The notes below the pieces were generated by a model. The model saw nothing but the letters and a program-made list of their open reading frames with translations. It ran no database searches and was not told where the DNA came from. A stretch of 64,000 nucleotides of DNA, taken from JAVVEG01 sp041751425. Lineage in GTDB: Bacteria > Pseudomonadota > Gammaproteobacteria > Pseudomonadales > Pseudohongiellaceae. Each line of letters opens with the position of its first letter. Position 1 is the first letter of the stretch. Of this stretch, positions 52,420 to 61,722 are shown piece after piece. The DNA lies in contig JBGSXL010000017.1 in NCBI GenBank assembly GCA_041751425.1, forward strand, positions 1-64,000, read 5' to 3'. Position numbers and translations under genes: made by a program.

Positions 52420-53283
52420 ATGAATAAAAAAAGTGAAACAGGCGCACGATTCAGCTTCGAGTTTTTCCCACCGAAGACTGAAGTTGGTATGGAAAAACTC
52501 AAAGCCGTGCACCAACAACTGGCTGCGATGAAACCGGACTTCTTTTCGGTCACTTATGGTGCCGGTGGTTCCACAAAAAGTGGCACGCAGCAGATCGTTC
52601 TGGACATCGCGCGGGCAGGTTCGCGAGTGGCTCCGCATTTATCTTTTGGTGGCTCCAGCAAGGATGAGATCAGTGCACTGTTGCAGGTTTATATCGACAA
52701 CGGTATTAATAAAATCGTTGCGTTGCGCGGCGATATCCCATCGGGTATCGGCACTGCGTCTCAATACTATTACGCCAATGAACTGATTGAGTTTATCCGC
52801 GCGACAACCGGTGATCACTTTCACATAGAAGTCGCCTGTTATCCGGAAATCCATCCGCAGTCTGACACTTATGACAGCGATCTGCATTTCTTCAAGAAAA
52901 AGATTGAAGCAGGCGCTGACAGCGCGATAACGCAGTATTTTTATAATCCTGATGCGTATTTTTATTTTCTGGAAAGCTGCATGAAGATCGGCTTGGACGT
53001 GCCGGTTGTCCCCGGCATCATGCCAATTACCAACTATGCCAGTCTGCAGCGATTCAGTAATAACTGTGGCGCTGAAATTCCGCGCTGGATACGTCAACGG
53101 CTACAAGCTTACGGCGATGATTCGGAAAGCATAAGATCTTTTGGCATCGAAGTAGTTACTCGTTTGTGCGAAGACCTGTTAGCAGGCGAAGCGCCTGGAT
53201 TGCATTTCTATACGATGAATCAAGCAGAGGCCGTGACGGAGATTTGGCAGAATCTGGATTTGTCTGCCCGCGGTAATCCGTGA
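52420..53283 (+). CDS. metF: Methylenetetrahydrofolate reductase
   Basis: 287 residues. FAD TIM barrel with FSFEFFPPKTEVGMEKLKAV at the N-terminus, SVTYGAGGSTKSGTQQIVLD and IVALRGDIPSGIG. Reduces methylene-THF to methyl-THF for methionine synthesis. The start at 52420 (AGGA nine bases upstream) is preferred over 52393. Completes the SAM/methyl cycle operon. Confidence 0.94.
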   Translation: MNKKSETGARFSFEFFPPKTEVGMEKLKAVHQQLAAMKPDFFSVTYGAGGSTKSGTQQIVLDIARAGSRVAPHLSFGGSSKDEISALLQVYIDNGINKIVALRGDIPSGIGTASQYYYANELIEFIRATTGDHFHIEVACYPEIHPQSDTYDSDLHFFKKKIEAGADSAITQYFYNPDAYFYFLESCMKIGLDVPVVPGIMPITNYASLQRFSNNCGAEIPRWIRQRLQAYGDDSESIRSFGIEVVTRLCEDLLAGEAPGLHFYTMNQAEAVTEIWQNLDLSARGNP

Positions 53284-53308
53284 AACGCTGTGTCTGGCGG
53301 AGTGATTA

Positions 53309-54037
53309 ATGCGTCAATCTAGAATCTACTGCAAGGTTGCACTGAGCAACACTCACACCGTCGAGCTGGACGAAGAAGCAACGCATTATGTCGCCCGGGT
53401 GCTGCGTCTGAAGAGCGGGGATTCGCTTTCTGTATTCAATGGCGAGGATGGCGAGTTTGCGGCGCGAATTCAATCTGTCTCCCGCAAATCTGTCACTTTA
53501 CAACTGGCCGCAGCAATGCCCTGTGTGGCAGATCCACAATTACCCATCCATCTCGGGCTGGGATTGTCACGTGGTGAACGTATGGACTACGCCATTCAGA
53601 AGGCTACTGAACTGGGCGTCAGCGCAATTACGCCACTTTTTACTGAACGCTGCGAAGTCAAACTGGGCGAAGACCGCGCAGACAAGCGTCTGCTGCATTG
53701 GCAACGGATAATCATAAGCGCCTGTGAACAGTCCGGTCGCTGCGGGCTTCCCGTTTTGGAGCGCCCGATCAGCCTGACTGATTGGCTGGGCAAAACCTTT
53801 GACGGTGCCAGTTTTGTTCTGGATCATCGCGGTACTCAAGGTTTTACGCAGACCAAAGAAACACCATCGTCTGTCACTGTCCTGATTGGCCCTGAGGGCG
53901 GATTAAGTTTCTCGGAAGTGGATTTTGCTGCACAACAAGGTTTCCAATTGGTTCGTATCGGGCCACGTGTACTGCGCACGGAAACTGCACCTGTAGTTGC
54001 CCTGAGTTTGCTGCAGAATTTGTGGGGGGATTTCTGA
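53309..54037 (+). CDS. rsmE: 16S rRNA m3U1498 methyltransferase
   Basis: 242 residues, SPOUT fold with a C-terminal knot: TVLIGPEGGLSFSEVDFAAQ, FQLVRIGPRVLRTETAPVVA. An N-terminal PUA-like domain (ATHYVARVLRLKSGDSLSVF) binds RNA. Methylates N3 of U1498 in 16S rRNA. It is 25 bases after metF and probably in the same transcript. Confidence 0.94.
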   Translation: MRQSRIYCKVALSNTHTVELDEEATHYVARVLRLKSGDSLSVFNGEDGEFAARIQSVSRKSVTLQLAAAMPCVADPQLPIHLGLGLSRGERMDYAIQKATELGVSAITPLFTERCEVKLGEDRADKRLLHWQRIIISACEQSGRCGLPVLERPISLTDWLGKTFDGASFVLDHRGTQGFTQTKETPSSVTVLIGPEGGLSFSEVDFAAQQGFQLVRIGPRVLRTETAPVVALSLLQNLWGDF

Positions 54038-54117
54038 ACCTGATGCTGGAACCAGGTCCAATATCAGGGGACGCACCAGACTGGCAATAAGCACATGGCT
54101 GGATTATGCTCTCAGCC

Positions 54118-55467
54118 ATGACTTCCATCCTCTATCCTACGACAAACTTCAAGCACGTCGAGCAGCTTAATATTGTGCGTGGCGAGGGCATCTACCTCTA
54201 CGACGATCAGGGCCGTAAATACCTGGAGGGTATGGCGGGCCTCTGGTGCTCGGCGCTCGGCTACGGGCACGCAGAACTGATAGAGGCTATCACGCAGCAA
54301 CTCAAGACTCTCTCCTACTCGCATATGTTTGGTGGCCGCACGCATCAGGTGGGTATCGACCTTGCCGAACGGCTGGCTGCGATGGTGCCGGTAAGGGATG
54401 CGCGCATCTTCTTTGCTAACTCTGGCAGCGAGGCGAATGATTCGCTCGTCAAGATATTGCACTACTACTTCAACGTGACAGGGCAGACGCAGAAAAAGAA
54501 GATCATCGCGCTGGAGCGCTCCTACCATGGTGTCACAGTGGCTGCAGCGGCCCTCACCGGTCTATCGGTAAACCACACGCACTTCGATATTCCGCTGGAG
54601 GCGCTGGGTATCCTGCGCACGAATTCGCCTCATTATTATCGCGGTCGTCTGCCCGGTGAGTCAGAGAGCGAATTCGTCACGCGCTTGATCACCAATCTGG
54701 AACAACTGATACTTTCCGAGGGTCCCGAGACCATAGCCGCCTATATCGCCGAGCCGATCGCTGGCGCCAGCGGTGTGGTGGTGCCGCCACAGGACTATTT
54801 CCCGCAGGTGCAGAAACTACTGAGCCGTTATGACATCCTGTTCTGGGCGGACGAGGTGATCTGCGGTTTCGGCAGGACCGGGAATGACTTCGGATCCACG
54901 ACGATGGGCATAGCGCCGCAGATGATGACACTGGCCAAGCAACTTTCCTCCGCTTACATCCCGATCAGCGCCGCAATCATTCCCGGGGCGATGTACCAGG
55001 CGATGGTGGAGCCGAGCGCCGCTGCCGGAGTATTTGGCCACGGCTACACTTATTCCGGTCATCCGGTGGCATGCGCCGCAGCGCTCAAATGCCTGGAAAT
55101 CTTCGAGCGCGACAGACTTTTTCAGCACGCCGCCAGCGTTGGAGCCTATATGCAGCGTCAGTTGCAACAGTTCAGGGAACACCCGTTGGTCGGTGATGTC
55201 CGCGGCAAGGGATTGATCGCTGCGGTAGAACTGGTACCGTGCAAACGCACCGGAGAGGCTTTTGCCGATGGCCGGGTCGGTGCTTTCATGCAGCGTGCCT
55301 GCCTTGATCAGGGCGTCTCGCTGCGCGCGGTGGCGGGTAACTCTATTGCGTTCTGCCCTCCGCTCATCATTACCGAGCCACAGATCGACGAGATGGTCAG
55401 CAAGTTCAGCGTCGCACTGGAGGTGACGCTGGACTACGTAAGTAAAGAAGGATTATTGCAGCACTGA
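54118..55467 (+). CDS. Class III aminotransferase
   Basis: 449 residues, PLP fold type I. YLEGMAGLWCSALGYGHAEL (start), FANSGSEANDSLVKILHYYF, ALERSYHGVTVAAAALTGLS, LFWADEVICGFGRTGNDF (PLP aspartate) and MMTLAKQLSSAYIPISAAII (PLP lysine). Such omega- or pyruvate-linked transaminases act on beta-alanine, putrescine, GABA or similar amines. The product of this gene would feed or drain the permease/amidohydrolase set that follows. An upstream in-frame ATG at 54106 cannot be excluded. GC appears higher than in rsmE. Confidence 0.85.
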   Translation: MTSILYPTTNFKHVEQLNIVRGEGIYLYDDQGRKYLEGMAGLWCSALGYGHAELIEAITQQLKTLSYSHMFGGRTHQVGIDLAERLAAMVPVRDARIFFANSGSEANDSLVKILHYYFNVTGQTQKKKIIALERSYHGVTVAAAALTGLSVNHTHFDIPLEALGILRTNSPHYYRGRLPGESESEFVTRLITNLEQLILSEGPETIAAYIAEPIAGASGVVVPPQDYFPQVQKLLSRYDILFWADEVICGFGRTGNDFGSTTMGIAPQMMTLAKQLSSAYIPISAAIIPGAMYQAMVEPSAAAGVFGHGYTYSGHPVACAAALKCLEIFERDRLFQHAASVGAYMQRQLQQFREHPLVGDVRGKGLIAAVELVPCKRTGEAFADGRVGAFMQRACLDQGVSLRAVAGNSIAFCPPLIITEPQIDEMVSKFSVALEVTLDYVSKEGLLQH

Positions 55468-55538
55468 CCAACAAGAATCGCAGAAAAATAGACCCGGCCA
55501 CTTGACCGGGATCGTAACCCCGACAAGAGGGAAAGACC

Positions 55539-57218
55539 ATGCAAAAACCAACCCTATCTATCCTGATCCTCAGCGGAATACTCATTGCCTGCAGCCCGCA
55601 GGAATCCTCACAACCATCCAGTGCTGACAACGTTGCGACCCCGGTCGACCTGATCCTGACCAATGGGAAGGTGCTCACCGTCGATGCCGAATTCTCAATT
55701 CACAACACCGTTGTCGTCAGTGACGGACGCATCCTCGAGACCGGCGATGCATCGCTGACAGACAAGTATGCGCCTGCGGAGCTGGTCGACCTGCAGGGCA
55801 AGACGCTGATGCCGGGCTTCATTGATTCGCACACCCACATCAACGGTAATGCGCAGCGTTATATTGAATTGAGCGACGTCGGCTCCATTGCCGAGATACA
55901 GCAGCTGATAAGCGCGAAGGCTGCTGAACTGGGAGAGGGCGAATGGATCACTGGCTATGGCTGGTCAGAGGACGAACTGGCCGAAGGCCGGCGCCCGTTG
56001 CGGCAGGATCTGGACATAGCCGCACCGAACAATCCGGTGACGCTGACCCGAGCGGGCGCGCACAGTGCGGTCGTGAATACACTCGCTCTGGAGCTGGCAG
56101 AGATTACTGATGAGACACCTGACCCTGAAGGCGGTGTCATCGAAAGGGACGAGAACGGCGTGGCCAATGGCATTATCCGCGAGCGTCAGAACATCGTTGG
56201 CCGCCTGGTGCCACCCGCGACTTATGAAGAACTGATCGCAAGTCTTGAGGTCAATCTGCAGGATCTGCTGAGACTAGGTATCACCAGTATCACTGATGCC
56301 TCCAAGAATCCGCGCGCCTATGAGATGTGGGAGGAACTCTATGCCCGCGCACAAGGCACTCTGCCGCGGGCGGCGCTGCAGTTCCAGTGGCAAAACCCGG
56401 ACGCCATAGACGCCCTGAAGGCGCGCGTGGGCGATGGCAATGATTACCTGAAAATAGGACCCATCAAAATCTTCGCCGATGGCGGCTTCACCGGCCCAGC
56501 CGCCTACACACTGGAGCCGTATCTGAATCAGGGTGACTATCATGGTTACCTGAACATGCCGGAGGAGGACCTGGTCAGCCTTATCAACGAGATTCATGAC
56601 GCAGGCTGGCAGATGGGTGTGCATGCGATTGGTGATGCAGCGATCAAGCTCGTGGTGGACACGCTGGCGGATACACTGACCCGCAATCCTCGCCCGGATC
56701 ACCGCCATTATCTGAATCACTTCTCAATGCGCCCACCCGAGGAAACACTGGTGAAGATGGCGCAGCACGGCATCCACATTACGCAGCAGCCGAACTTCAC
56801 CTACACACTTGAGGGCCGCTATGTCGATAATCTGGACGGCTGGCGCTTGGAACACAATAACCCGGTGCGCTCGGCGATGGAGCACGGCATTGTCGTCGCC
56901 ATCTCCAGCGATATCCTGCCCATTGGCCCAATGGTTGGCATCTATGCGGCAGTCACCCGCAAGGGCATGAGCGGCAGAGTCTTTGCGGCCGATGAAGAAG
57001 CAATAACGGTGGAGGAGGCGATCCGGGGCTATACACTCACCGGCGCCTTCCTTAACTTCGAAGAAGACAGCAAGGGATCGCTGGAACCGGGCAAGCTGGC
57101 AGACATGATTGTGCTATCTGACGACATCCTGAGTATCGATCCGGAGCAGATAATGGACATCCGGATCGAGCAAACCTGGCTGAACGGCAAACTGGTTTAT
57201 AACGGAGACGCCAGGTGA
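55539..57218 (+). CDS. Lipoprotein amidohydrolase, YtcJ-like
   Basis: 559 residues. The leader ends in a lipobox LIAC with cysteine 18 (ILSGILIACSPQESSQ), so it is probably lipid-anchored in the periplasm. Metal-dependent hydrolase motifs include TLMPGFIDSHTHINGNAQRY (HxH), FADGGFTGPAAYTL, MGVHAIGDAAIKLVVDTLAD and AISSDILPIGPMVGIYAAVT. YtcJ-type amidohydrolases split N-substituted amides or formamides. The TGA stop overlaps the GTG start of the permease gene (GTGA), so the two are coupled. Substrate unknown. Confidence 0.8.
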   Translation: MQKPTLSILILSGILIACSPQESSQPSSADNVATPVDLILTNGKVLTVDAEFSIHNTVVVSDGRILETGDASLTDKYAPAELVDLQGKTLMPGFIDSHTHINGNAQRYIELSDVGSIAEIQQLISAKAAELGEGEWITGYGWSEDELAEGRRPLRQDLDIAAPNNPVTLTRAGAHSAVVNTLALELAEITDETPDPEGGVIERDENGVANGIIRERQNIVGRLVPPATYEELIASLEVNLQDLLRLGITSITDASKNPRAYEMWEELYARAQGTLPRAALQFQWQNPDAIDALKARVGDGNDYLKIGPIKIFADGGFTGPAAYTLEPYLNQGDYHGYLNMPEEDLVSLINEIHDAGWQMGVHAIGDAAIKLVVDTLADTLTRNPRPDHRHYLNHFSMRPPEETLVKMAQHGIHITQQPNFTYTLEGRYVDNLDGWRLEHNNPVRSAMEHGIVVAISSDILPIGPMVGIYAAVTRKGMSGRVFAADEEAITVEEAIRGYTLTGAFLNFEEDSKGSLEPGKLADMIVLSDDILSIDPEQIMDIRIEQTWLNGKLVYNGDAR

Positions 57219-58579
57219 CACAGAAAGCTTCCGGTTTCCTGCGTGTACTCAGCCGGGGTGAGGCACTTGCACTCGCCTTCGGAGCGATGATCGGCTGGAG
57301 CTGGGTAGTACTTTCCGGCACATGGATAGCCTCTGCAGGCACGCTCGGTGCCATCCTGGCATTTCTGATTGGCGGCGCGGCAATGCTGGTGATCGGTCTG
57401 ACCTACGCCGAACTCGCTTCCGCTCTGCCTTTTGCGGGAGGCGAGCATGTCTACAGCGAAAGAGCGCTGGGGACAGGTGCCTCATTTATCTGCACATGGG
57501 CAATCATCCTCGGGTATGTCTCAGTGGTGACTTTCGAGGCAGTGGCACTACCGACTGTTCTCAGCTCGCTGATACCAGGACTCGACAAGGTCTATCTCTG
57601 GCAGGTTGGCGGATGGGATGTGTACCTGAGCTGGGTGCTTACTGGCGTCGGCGGCGCCGTGGTGATGACCTGGCTGAACGTGCGCGGCGTAAAAATGGTC
57701 GCGCTATTCCAGACCGTCGTGGTTGTCGCAATTCTGCTGGTTGGCATCCTGTTCGTCAGCGGAGCGGTATACACCGGCGACACAACAAACATGCAGCCGC
57801 TGATGAGGGGTGGAGTGGCAGGAGTCACACTCGTGCTGGTGATGGTGCCATTCATGTTCGTCGGTTTCGACACTATTCCGCAGGCGGCCGAGGAGATCAA
57901 TATTCCACAGCGCGACATCGGCAAAATCCTGATGATTTCGGTTGCGATGGCGATAGCGTGGTACAGCCTGATTATCCTGGGCGTTGGCCTGGTTATGGAT
58001 GAGGAGTCACTGAGCAGCTCCAGTCTGGCAGCCGCGGATGCCAGCGGTCTAATCTACGGCGGAGTGGGAGCTCAGGCACTTCTTATCGCCGGACTGGCCG
58101 GCATCATCACCAGCTGGAACGCCTTCATCGTTGGCGGCAGCCGCGCGATCTATGCGCTGGCAAGGGCGCGTCTGCTGCCCGCTTTTCTCGGCACACTACA
58201 CCCCGTCTACCGCACACCAGTCAATGCGATCCTGCTGATCGGCACGCTGTCGATAATTGGTCCTTTCTTCGGTAGACCAGTCATGGTCTGGTTGGTGGAT
58301 GCCGGCGGGCTTGGGATCGTGGTTGCGTACGCCATGGTCGCATGGTCCTTCCTCGTGCTGCGCCGCCGCGAGCCTGAATTACCCCGGCCCTACCGCGTGC
58401 GCGCGGGCAGACTGACAGGCACTTTGGCATTGTTGCTGTCTGTTGGCCTTGGTCTGCTCTATCTGCCCGGCAGTCCCGCGGCTCTGTTATGGCCGCAGGA
58501 GTGGGCGATCGTGCTGTTGTGGATTGTGCTGGGCGCAGTGCTTTATTGGCTGTCACCCGCGCGCAAGGATCCCGTTTAG
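57215..58579 (+). CDS. APC-superfamily amino-acid permease
   Basis: 454 residues with about 12 hydrophobic segments. APC signatures: ALAFGAMIGWSWVVLSGTWI near TM1, AMLVIGLTYAELASALPFAG (TM2-3) and PQAAEEINIPQRDIGKILMI. It resembles transporters for amines or neutral amino acids. Encoded directly after the amidohydrolase (four-base overlap); a transporter, a periplasmic amidase and a transaminase together suggest uptake and use of an N-acylated amino acid or amine. An intrinsic terminator follows the TAG stop. Confidence 0.85.
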   Translation: MTQKASGFLRVLSRGEALALAFGAMIGWSWVVLSGTWIASAGTLGAILAFLIGGAAMLVIGLTYAELASALPFAGGEHVYSERALGTGASFICTWAIILGYVSVVTFEAVALPTVLSSLIPGLDKVYLWQVGGWDVYLSWVLTGVGGAVVMTWLNVRGVKMVALFQTVVVVAILLVGILFVSGAVYTGDTTNMQPLMRGGVAGVTLVLVMVPFMFVGFDTIPQAAEEINIPQRDIGKILMISVAMAIAWYSLIILGVGLVMDEESLSSSSLAAADASGLIYGGVGAQALLIAGLAGIITSWNAFIVGGSRAIYALARARLLPAFLGTLHPVYRTPVNAILLIGTLSIIGPFFGRPVMVWLVDAGGLGIVVAYAMVAWSFLVLRRREPELPRPYRVRAGRLTGTLALLLSVGLGLLYLPGSPAALLWPQEWAIVLLWIVLGAVLYWLSPARKDPV

Positions 58580-58587
58580 AAATAAAA

Positions 58588-58617
58588 AACGCCCCGGATA
58601 TTATCCGAGGCGTTCTT
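58588..58617 (+). terminator. Intrinsic terminator after the permease
   Basis: AACGCC-CGGATA / TATCCG-GGCGTT stem with one mismatch, followed by TTCTTT. It ends the aminotransferase-amidohydrolase-permease unit. Confidence 0.8.
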
Positions 58618-58683
58618 TGAGCATCAAATGAAACTAACACTTCTATCTGCAGCCTATTACAGCATCGGCTGCGGAATTTAGCT

Positions 58684-59946
58684 TTACTTAGTGAACTCCG
58701 GATAAGCTTCCAGGCCACACTCGGAGATATCCACGCCCTGCGCTTCTTCTTCCTCGCTGACACGGATTCCCATGATCGCTTTGATGATCATCCACACCAC
58801 GAAACTGGCTCCGAATACCCAGACAAAAATTGTCAGGCCACCAATGATCTGGCCAACAAACGATACACCGTCATTGGTGATTGGTACCAATAACAAGCCC
58901 AGGATACCGCAGGTACCGTGCACAGAGATGGCGCCCACCGGATCGTCGATCTTGATCTTGTCCAGGAACACGATGCTGAACACAACCAGCACACCACCGA
59001 TAGCGCCAAACAGAGTTGCCTGTAGTGCGGTTGGTGTCGAAGGCTCAGCTGTGATGGCAACCAGACCAGCCAGTGCACCGTTAAGAGCCATGGTCAAATC
59101 CGCTTTACCGAACAGAGCTCTCGCGACCAGCAACGCAGCAACCAGACCACCTGCAGCTGCAGCATTGGTATTCAGAAATACCATCGCAACTGAATTGGCA
59201 CTGGCGATATCGCCCAGCTTCAGTACAGAGCCACCGTTGAAACCAAACCAGCCCATCCACAGAATGAATGTACCTAATGTTGCCATTGGCAGGTTGGCGC
59301 CAGGTATCGCTTTAATGCTGCCGTCAGCACCGTATTTGCCTTTTCGTGCCCCCAGCAGAATCACACCAGCCAGAGCAGCAGAAGCACCTGCCATGTGTAC
59401 GATGCCTGAACCCGCAAAGTCTGAGAAGCCCAGGTCGCCCAGATTATAAAGGCCGAATACATCGGCACCGTTCCATGTCCAGCTGCCTTCCAACGGGTAA
59501 ATAACACCAGTCAGCACAACCGCGAACAGCAGAAAAGCCCACAACTTCATGCGCTCAGCAACAGCACCTGAAACAATCGACATTGCGGTAGCTACGAACA
59601 CTACCTGGAAGAAAAAGTCTGAAGCGCTGGAGTATACCGCGCCGCCACCAAAGCCTTCCTCTGCGGAATCAGCCAGCGCGGTGGCAACGAGATCTTCGCC
59701 TCCTTCTATGCCGGACAGGAAGAAACCCCCGCCGTACATGATCTGGTATCCACACACCAGGTACATGATGCAGGAGATAGCAAACAGTGAAACGTTTTTA
59801 GTCAGGATTTCCGTTGTGTTCTTGGAACGCACAAGGCCTGCTTCCAGCATCGAGAATCCCGCTGCCATCCACATAACCAAAGCGCCACACACCAGGAAAT
59901 AGAATGTGTCCATCGCGTACTGCAGTTCAAAAATCTGGTTTTCCAC
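58684..59946 (-). CDS. amtB: Ammonium transporter Amt
   Basis: 420 residues, about 11 transmembrane helices. Conserved signatures: GSGIVHMAGASAALAGVILL (pore His) and ISVHGTCGILGLLLVPITND (second pore His). Passes NH4+/NH3 under nitrogen limitation; GlnK closes the channel when nitrogen is plentiful. Follows glnK on the minus strand (80-base gap), forming the glnK-amtB operon. Confidence 0.93.
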   Translation of the reverse strand: MENQIFELQYAMDTFYFLVCGALVMWMAAGFSMLEAGLVRSKNTTEILTKNVSLFAISCIMYLVCGYQIMYGGGFFLSGIEGGEDLVATALADSAEEGFGGGAVYSSASDFFFQVVFVATAMSIVSGAVAERMKLWAFLLFAVVLTGVIYPLEGSWTWNGADVFGLYNLGDLGFSDFAGSGIVHMAGASAALAGVILLGARKGKYGADGSIKAIPGANLPMATLGTFILWMGWFGFNGGSVLKLGDIASANSVAMVFLNTNAAAAGGLVAALLVARALFGKADLTMALNGALAGLVAITAEPSTPTALQATLFGAIGGVLVVFSIVFLDKIKIDDPVGAISVHGTCGILGLLLVPITNDGVSFVGQIIGGLTIFVWVFGASFVVWMIIKAIMGIRVSEEEEAQGVDISECGLEAYPEFTK

Positions 59947-60026
59947 CTTAGTTTCCTCCGAAGCTGGCCATCACTCAGCCGCTTACAAATTTTGACAAGT
60001 CATTAAGAGTTTTTTGGTTACTTTTT

Positions 60027-60365
60027 TTAAACTGCAGCCTCGCCTGATTCACCCGTACGAATACGGATGACCTGGAGGAGGTCGGTGACAAAAATCTTGC
60101 CATCGCCAATCTTGCCGGTATTAGCTGCTTTAGTGATTGCTTCCAGCGTTTGATCCAACAGATCGTCGCCAATCGCTACTTCGATTTTCACTTTGGGCAG
60201 GAAATCAACCACGTACTCTGCACCACGGTAGAGCTCGGTATGGCCTTTCTGTCTTCCGAAACCTTTTACTTCGGTGACGGTAATACCCTGCACACCTATT
60301 TCAGATAACGCTTCACGCGCATCGTCCAATTTAAAAGGCTTAATGATCGCCGTTACTAACTTCAT
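60027..60365 (-). CDS. glnK: Nitrogen regulatory protein PII (GlnK type)
   Basis: 112 residues. T-loop with Y51 (GHTELYRGAEYVVDF), the uridylylation site of GlnB/GlnK, and the signature TGKIGDGKIFVTDLLQVIRI near the C-terminus. Linkage with amtB and the sigma-54 site argue for GlnK rather than GlnB. Confidence 0.92.
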   Translation of the reverse strand: MKLVTAIIKPFKLDDAREALSEIGVQGITVTEVKGFGRQKGHTELYRGAEYVVDFLPKVKIEVAIGDDLLDQTLEAITKAANTGKIGDGKIFVTDLLQVIRIRTGESGEAAV

Positions 60366-60442
60366 AAGTTTGCTCCTTTTTACTATTAATACCCGCGCCG
60401 ACTATTCAGTGCAGATACACCTGTCTTTGTCTTTCTGCTTAA

Positions 60443-60458
60443 TGCACGGCTCGTGCCA
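60443..60458 (-). promoter_or_regulatory. Sigma-54 (-24/-12) promoter of glnK-amtB
   Basis: Read on the minus strand: TGGCACGAGCCGTGCA, with GG and GC exactly ten bases apart, as in the sigma-54 consensus TGGCAC-N5-TTGC. Transcription would start near 60431. Two possible NtrC sites lie upstream (60556-60589) but match poorly. Confidence 0.75.
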
Positions 60459-60620
60459 GTTTGATAAAAATTATAATTAACAACTGCTTAGGACCTTTGT
60501 CGCTGCTATCACCCAATTGATGTAATCTGATGACAACAGAAACGCTCCGAAACAGTGCATCACTTTATTCAACGCACCACCTTGGGAATGGCCTACCTCT
60601 TGTCGACAATTCCGCAAAGA

Positions 60621-60654
60621 AAAAAGCCCGTCAGAACTTTCTGGCGGGCTTTTC
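60621..60654 (-). terminator. Intrinsic terminator downstream of the TorF-type porin gene
   Basis: On the minus strand AAAAGCCCGCCAG...CTGACGGGCTTTTTT: a GC-rich stem followed by a T6 run, 31 bases after the stop at 60683. Confidence 0.85.
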
Positions 60655-60682
60655 GGTTTCATTCACACTATGCAATTACTAC

Positions 60683-61366
60683 TTAGAAGCTTTTGCTTAC
60701 AGAGAACGTAATTGTGCTACCGCAGTCGTCAGTACCAAAGCAATCTGCCTTGCTCAGATTGGTATCAGTCCAGGCGAGACCCAGATCAACACCACCAAGC
60801 GAGCCACCCAGAGAGATTACATAATCAGAGTAGCTATCGCTGGTGCCAAACACGTCATTATCAAAAGAGCTGTAACCGTAATGGAAACCCAACTCCAGGT
60901 TTTCGGTTAATGCAAATGCATAATCCAGTGTGTAGTAATACGCTTCGCCACTACCTGCGAAGAAGTCGTCAGAGCGTGCAATTCCGCCTGTAATTCCTGC
61001 GACAGTCAGTGACGCATATAACTCCAGGAAATCAGAGTCGGTGTTGCCCGGGTAATCGTAGTAAAGAAAGCCGATGTCATAATCAACGCTATCAGTCAAA
61101 CTGCCTGCAAATCCGCCGTAGTAATCGATTTCCACTGCGTCATCAAAAGTAATGCTTGATGCCCATGTTCCCAGGTAGAAACCACTTTCGTGGGCATAGT
61201 CAAAGCCACCCTGAATAGCCGGGCCACCGCTGGTTTGTGAAACACCACGATAGATATAGTCAGTAGTCAGTGCCACATTTGCAGAGATCGAGCTTTCCTG
61301 CGCCTGAACTGCAAATGCGCCTGACAACAGGCCGGCAGCTAACAATGCTTGTGTAAGTTTTTTCAT
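60683..61366 (-). CDS. TorF-family putative porin
   Basis: 227 residues. Signal peptide MKKLTQALLAAGLLSGAFAV followed by QAQ. The mature part is a beta-barrel of the TorF/Gcw_chp family: ISANVALTTDYIYRGVSQTS near the N-terminus, alternating aromatic/polar strands, and a C-terminal TFSVSKSF ending in phenylalanine, the BAM signal. The family is repeatedly found next to glnK/amtB and under nitrogen control, so it may admit nitrogen compounds; the substrate is not known. Confidence 0.85.
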   Translation of the reverse strand: MKKLTQALLAAGLLSGAFAVQAQESSISANVALTTDYIYRGVSQTSGGPAIQGGFDYAHESGFYLGTWASSITFDDAVEIDYYGGFAGSLTDSVDYDIGFLYYDYPGNTDSDFLELYASLTVAGITGGIARSDDFFAGSGEAYYYTLDYAFALTENLELGFHYGYSSFDNDVFGTSDSYSDYVISLGGSLGGVDLGLAWTDTNLSKADCFGTDDCGSTITFSVSKSF

Positions 61367-61507
61367 TCCTGATAACTCCTTGACGTTAGTAAAATATTAA
61401 TTGTGCGATTCTCAGCAAAAGCAGGTGCCGCATTAATACGTGTGGGTGCACCATACTGTGTAGAAACGAATCTGTATGATTTGCAGATTCGTGCACAAAA
61501 CCTACCT

Positions 61508-61523
61508 AGCACAATGTGTGCCA
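61508..61523 (-). promoter_or_regulatory. Sigma-54 promoter of the TorF-type porin gene
   Basis: Read on the minus strand: TGGCACACATTGTGCT, with GG-N10-GC. It is about 142 bases before the start codon, giving a long leader. The same TGGCAC...GTGC form occurs at glnK. Confidence 0.7.
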
Positions 61524-61669
61524 GACTGTGGTTCTGGATCGTCGTTGTTTTGGAGTTCACAATGGAGTCACTGAACCGCAACAATTGCGGTGTAAGGATT
61601 CCTTTAGGCGGTAGAACAATAATTTCTGGCTGCTTTTTAAACACGGTGATCAAGCACTCAATTCCAGAA

Positions 61670-61716
61670 TGACCCAAAATAGTGCGCGTATCAGTTGGAA
61701 GCGCTTAAATGGTGCG
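61670..61716 (-). promoter_or_regulatory. Two NtrC-like enhancer boxes
   Basis: TGACCCAAAATAGTGCG (61670-61686) matches the NtrC consensus TGCACCAAAATGGTGCA at 13 of 17 positions and AGCGCTTAAATGGTGCG (61700-61716) at 11 of 17. Their centres are 30 bases apart, about three helical turns, and lie about 180-210 bases upstream of the start from the sigma-54 site, a normal enhancer position. Confidence 0.5.
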
Positions 61717-61722
61717 CATGCG

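Noticed and set aside
60556..60589. NtrC boxes upstream of glnK
   Set aside because: The two candidates match the consensus at only about 10 of 17 positions and are 17 bases apart, so they are mentioned but not called.
61405..61425. Alternative sigma-54 site nearer the porin start (GGCACCTGCTTTTGC on the minus strand)
   Set aside because: GG and GC are 11 bases apart instead of ten, and the site at 61508 has the right spacing.
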